Assembly (NCBI GenBank): GCA_947643665.1
Contig: CANRWW010000006.1
Span: 1-64,000, forward strand
Direction of reading: 5' to 3'
Length of the DNA: 64,000 nucleotides
Source: an uncultured Porphyromonadaceae bacterium
Lineage (GTDB): Bacteria > Bacteroidota > Bacteroidia > Bacteroidales > Muribaculaceae
Part shown: piece after piece, positions 63,220 to 64,000 of the stretch
Numbering within the stretch: position 1 is the stretch's first letter
Layout: the number at the start of each line of letters is the position of its first letter
The notes under the pieces: generated by a model
Database searches by the model: none
What the model was told of the DNA's origin: nothing
The model's input: only the letters and a program-made list of their open reading frames with translations
Position numbers and translations under genes: made by a program

Positions 63220-64000
63220 ATGCAGACATATGTGACTTTTTTTGACAATCCATGGCTGATGTACGGTACATATGCATTGGTGGCTGTGCTTATTCTTGGG
63301 TGCGTGGTCCTTTTTTTGCGCCGGCGCATCCACCGCTATTTCCAGCACCGCATAGACACACTCCAAATACAGAAAGAGCATGAGGCATTTGAAGCTAAAA
63401 TGCGCTTCTTTGTAAATCTTGTGCATGAGATACGTACGCCTCTGACCCTGATCAGCATACCTCTGGAGCAGATGGCAGAGAATGTGGAAAATGGAACTTT
63501 GCAGGCAGAAGAAAACAGAAAGCATATTGCATCAATGAGACGTAATGTGAATTATCTTCTCGGAATCATAAACCAGCTTCTGGATTTCCGTAAGGCGGAG
63601 GATGGCAAGGAAGTACGCTTGGCTACGGCACGTTACGATGTCAAATCAAAGTTGTCTGAAATATGCGGACGTTTCGAGCACCCCATGTCGGCTATTGGCA
63701 AACATATCTCTTTGATAATGCCTCAGGATGAGGTGACGGCCGTTTTTGATGCAGATAAGACAGACCGCGTGATAATGAATCTTATAGGGAACGCGGTGAA
63801 ATATTCACGCACTTGGGTGGCTGTAACGCTTGCAGAGCCAAAGAATGGCGTCATAAGCATATCGGTAGCTGATGACGGCCCTGGGATAGCGCCACATGAG
63901 CGTGAACATATTTTTGATACATATTACCAGATGGGGGGTGATGATGTGGCTGCTAATTTGGGCACGGGGCTTGGATTGGCTTATGCTAAACTTATAGCTC
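63220..64000 (+). CDS. sensor histidine kinase (HTCS-like, no periplasmic sensor), 3' end beyond window
   Basis: 260 codons are visible. One membrane span (~residues 13-35) is followed by a short coiled linker and the kinase core: H-box FFVNLVHEIRTPLTL with the phospho-accepting His (~69), N-box MNLIGNAVKYS (~185-195), G1 VADDGPGIAPHE (~215-226) and G2 GTGLGLAYAKL (~248-258). The sequence around the span and H-box resembles hybrid two-component systems of Bacteroidetes, but the large periplasmic propeller of those proteins is absent: an in-frame stop lies at 63172-63174 and a promoter directly upstream. Receiver and AraC-type domains, if any, lie outside. It may regulate the nearby glycan genes. 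Confidence 0.88.
   Translation, partial: MQTYVTFFDNPWLMYGTYALVAVLILGCVVLFLRRRIHRYFQHRIDTLQIQKEHEAFEAKMRFFVNLVHEIRTPLTLISIPLEQMAENVENGTLQAEENRKHIASMRRNVNYLLGIINQLLDFRKAEDGKEVRLATARYDVKSKLSEICGRFEHPMSAIGKHISLIMPQDEVTAVFDADKTDRVIMNLIGNAVKYSRTWVAVTLAEPKNGVISISVADDGPGIAPHEREHIFDTYYQMGGDDVAANLGTGLGLAYAKLIA

Noticed and set aside
63926..63940. G6 run in the histidine kinase (also G6 at 16475 and 21228)
   Set aside because: Six bases is too short to stand out and two of these lie in conserved motifs; not counted with the longer tracts.
1..64000. CRISPR arrays, insertion sequences, prophage
   Set aside because: No regularly spaced repeats, transposase, integrase or phage structural genes seen.

Overview
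The window looks like a chromosomal segment of a gut Bacteroidales bacterium, most likely Muribaculaceae or a close relative. The reasons are: repeated Bacteroidetes-type promoters (TTTG, about 20 nt, TAnnTTTG), almost no Shine-Dalgarno sequences, a NusG-like UpxY antiterminator heading a polysaccharide operon, a dense set of secreted glycosidases (GH92, GH76, GH43, GH2, DUF4965/glutaminase type), C-terminal T9SS-like tails, and a histidine kinase resembling the inner half of a hybrid two-component system. The genus cannot be fixed from sequence alone.

Layout. 1-2.2 kb: the 5' part of tRNA-Lys(CUU) (-), a YbaK/ProX-type editing deacylase (+), and a small (-) operon of three unrecognised membrane or membrane-anchored proteins, one only 43 aa long. 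2.5-40.3 kb (+): a large Wzx/Wzy-type capsule/exopolysaccharide locus. It opens with a promoter, a ~230-nt leader, a UpxY-like antiterminator, a Wza-like export lipoprotein and a Wzc-like BY-kinase. A mosaic, mostly AT-rich centre follows: flippase, aminotransferase, four ATP-grasp domains in three genes, an epimerase, many GT2/GT4 glycosyltransferases, three acyltransferase-3 genes, a hexapeptide acetyltransferase, WbsX, a Wzy-like polymerase and a Caps_synth glycosyltransferase. It closes with a more GC-rich block: a nucleotidyltransferase-kinase fusion, an APH-like kinase, further GT4s including a DUF1972 rhamnosyltransferase-like protein, and rmlACDB for dTDP-L-rhamnose. A strong intrinsic terminator ends the locus. 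I see no initiating phosphoglycosyltransferase.

40.5-56.6 kb: a secreted degradative island. A metallophosphoesterase-PLC-X fusion (+) converges on (-) genes for GH43, GH92 (with Gln in place of the usual catalytic-acid Glu), a DUF4965 lipoprotein, GH76, and a giant DUF4965-GH2 fusion. Together they suggest breakdown of fungal-type mannan or phosphomannan, possibly GPI-linked mannoprotein; no SusC/SusD pair is present here. 56.9-63.0 kb: two large secreted paralogues share a nearly identical 5' end and a perfectly identical ~894-bp 3' end while their middles have diverged. 63.2-64.0 kb: the start of a histidine kinase, cut by the window edge.

The most striking pattern is a set of seven G/C homopolymers of 7-9 bases inside coding regions of the polysaccharide locus. 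Two of them currently break acyltransferase genes so that one added or lost G would restore the full frame. This suggests slipped-strand phase variation of capsule decoration and assembly, a different mechanism from the promoter inversion for which Bacteroidales capsules are known.
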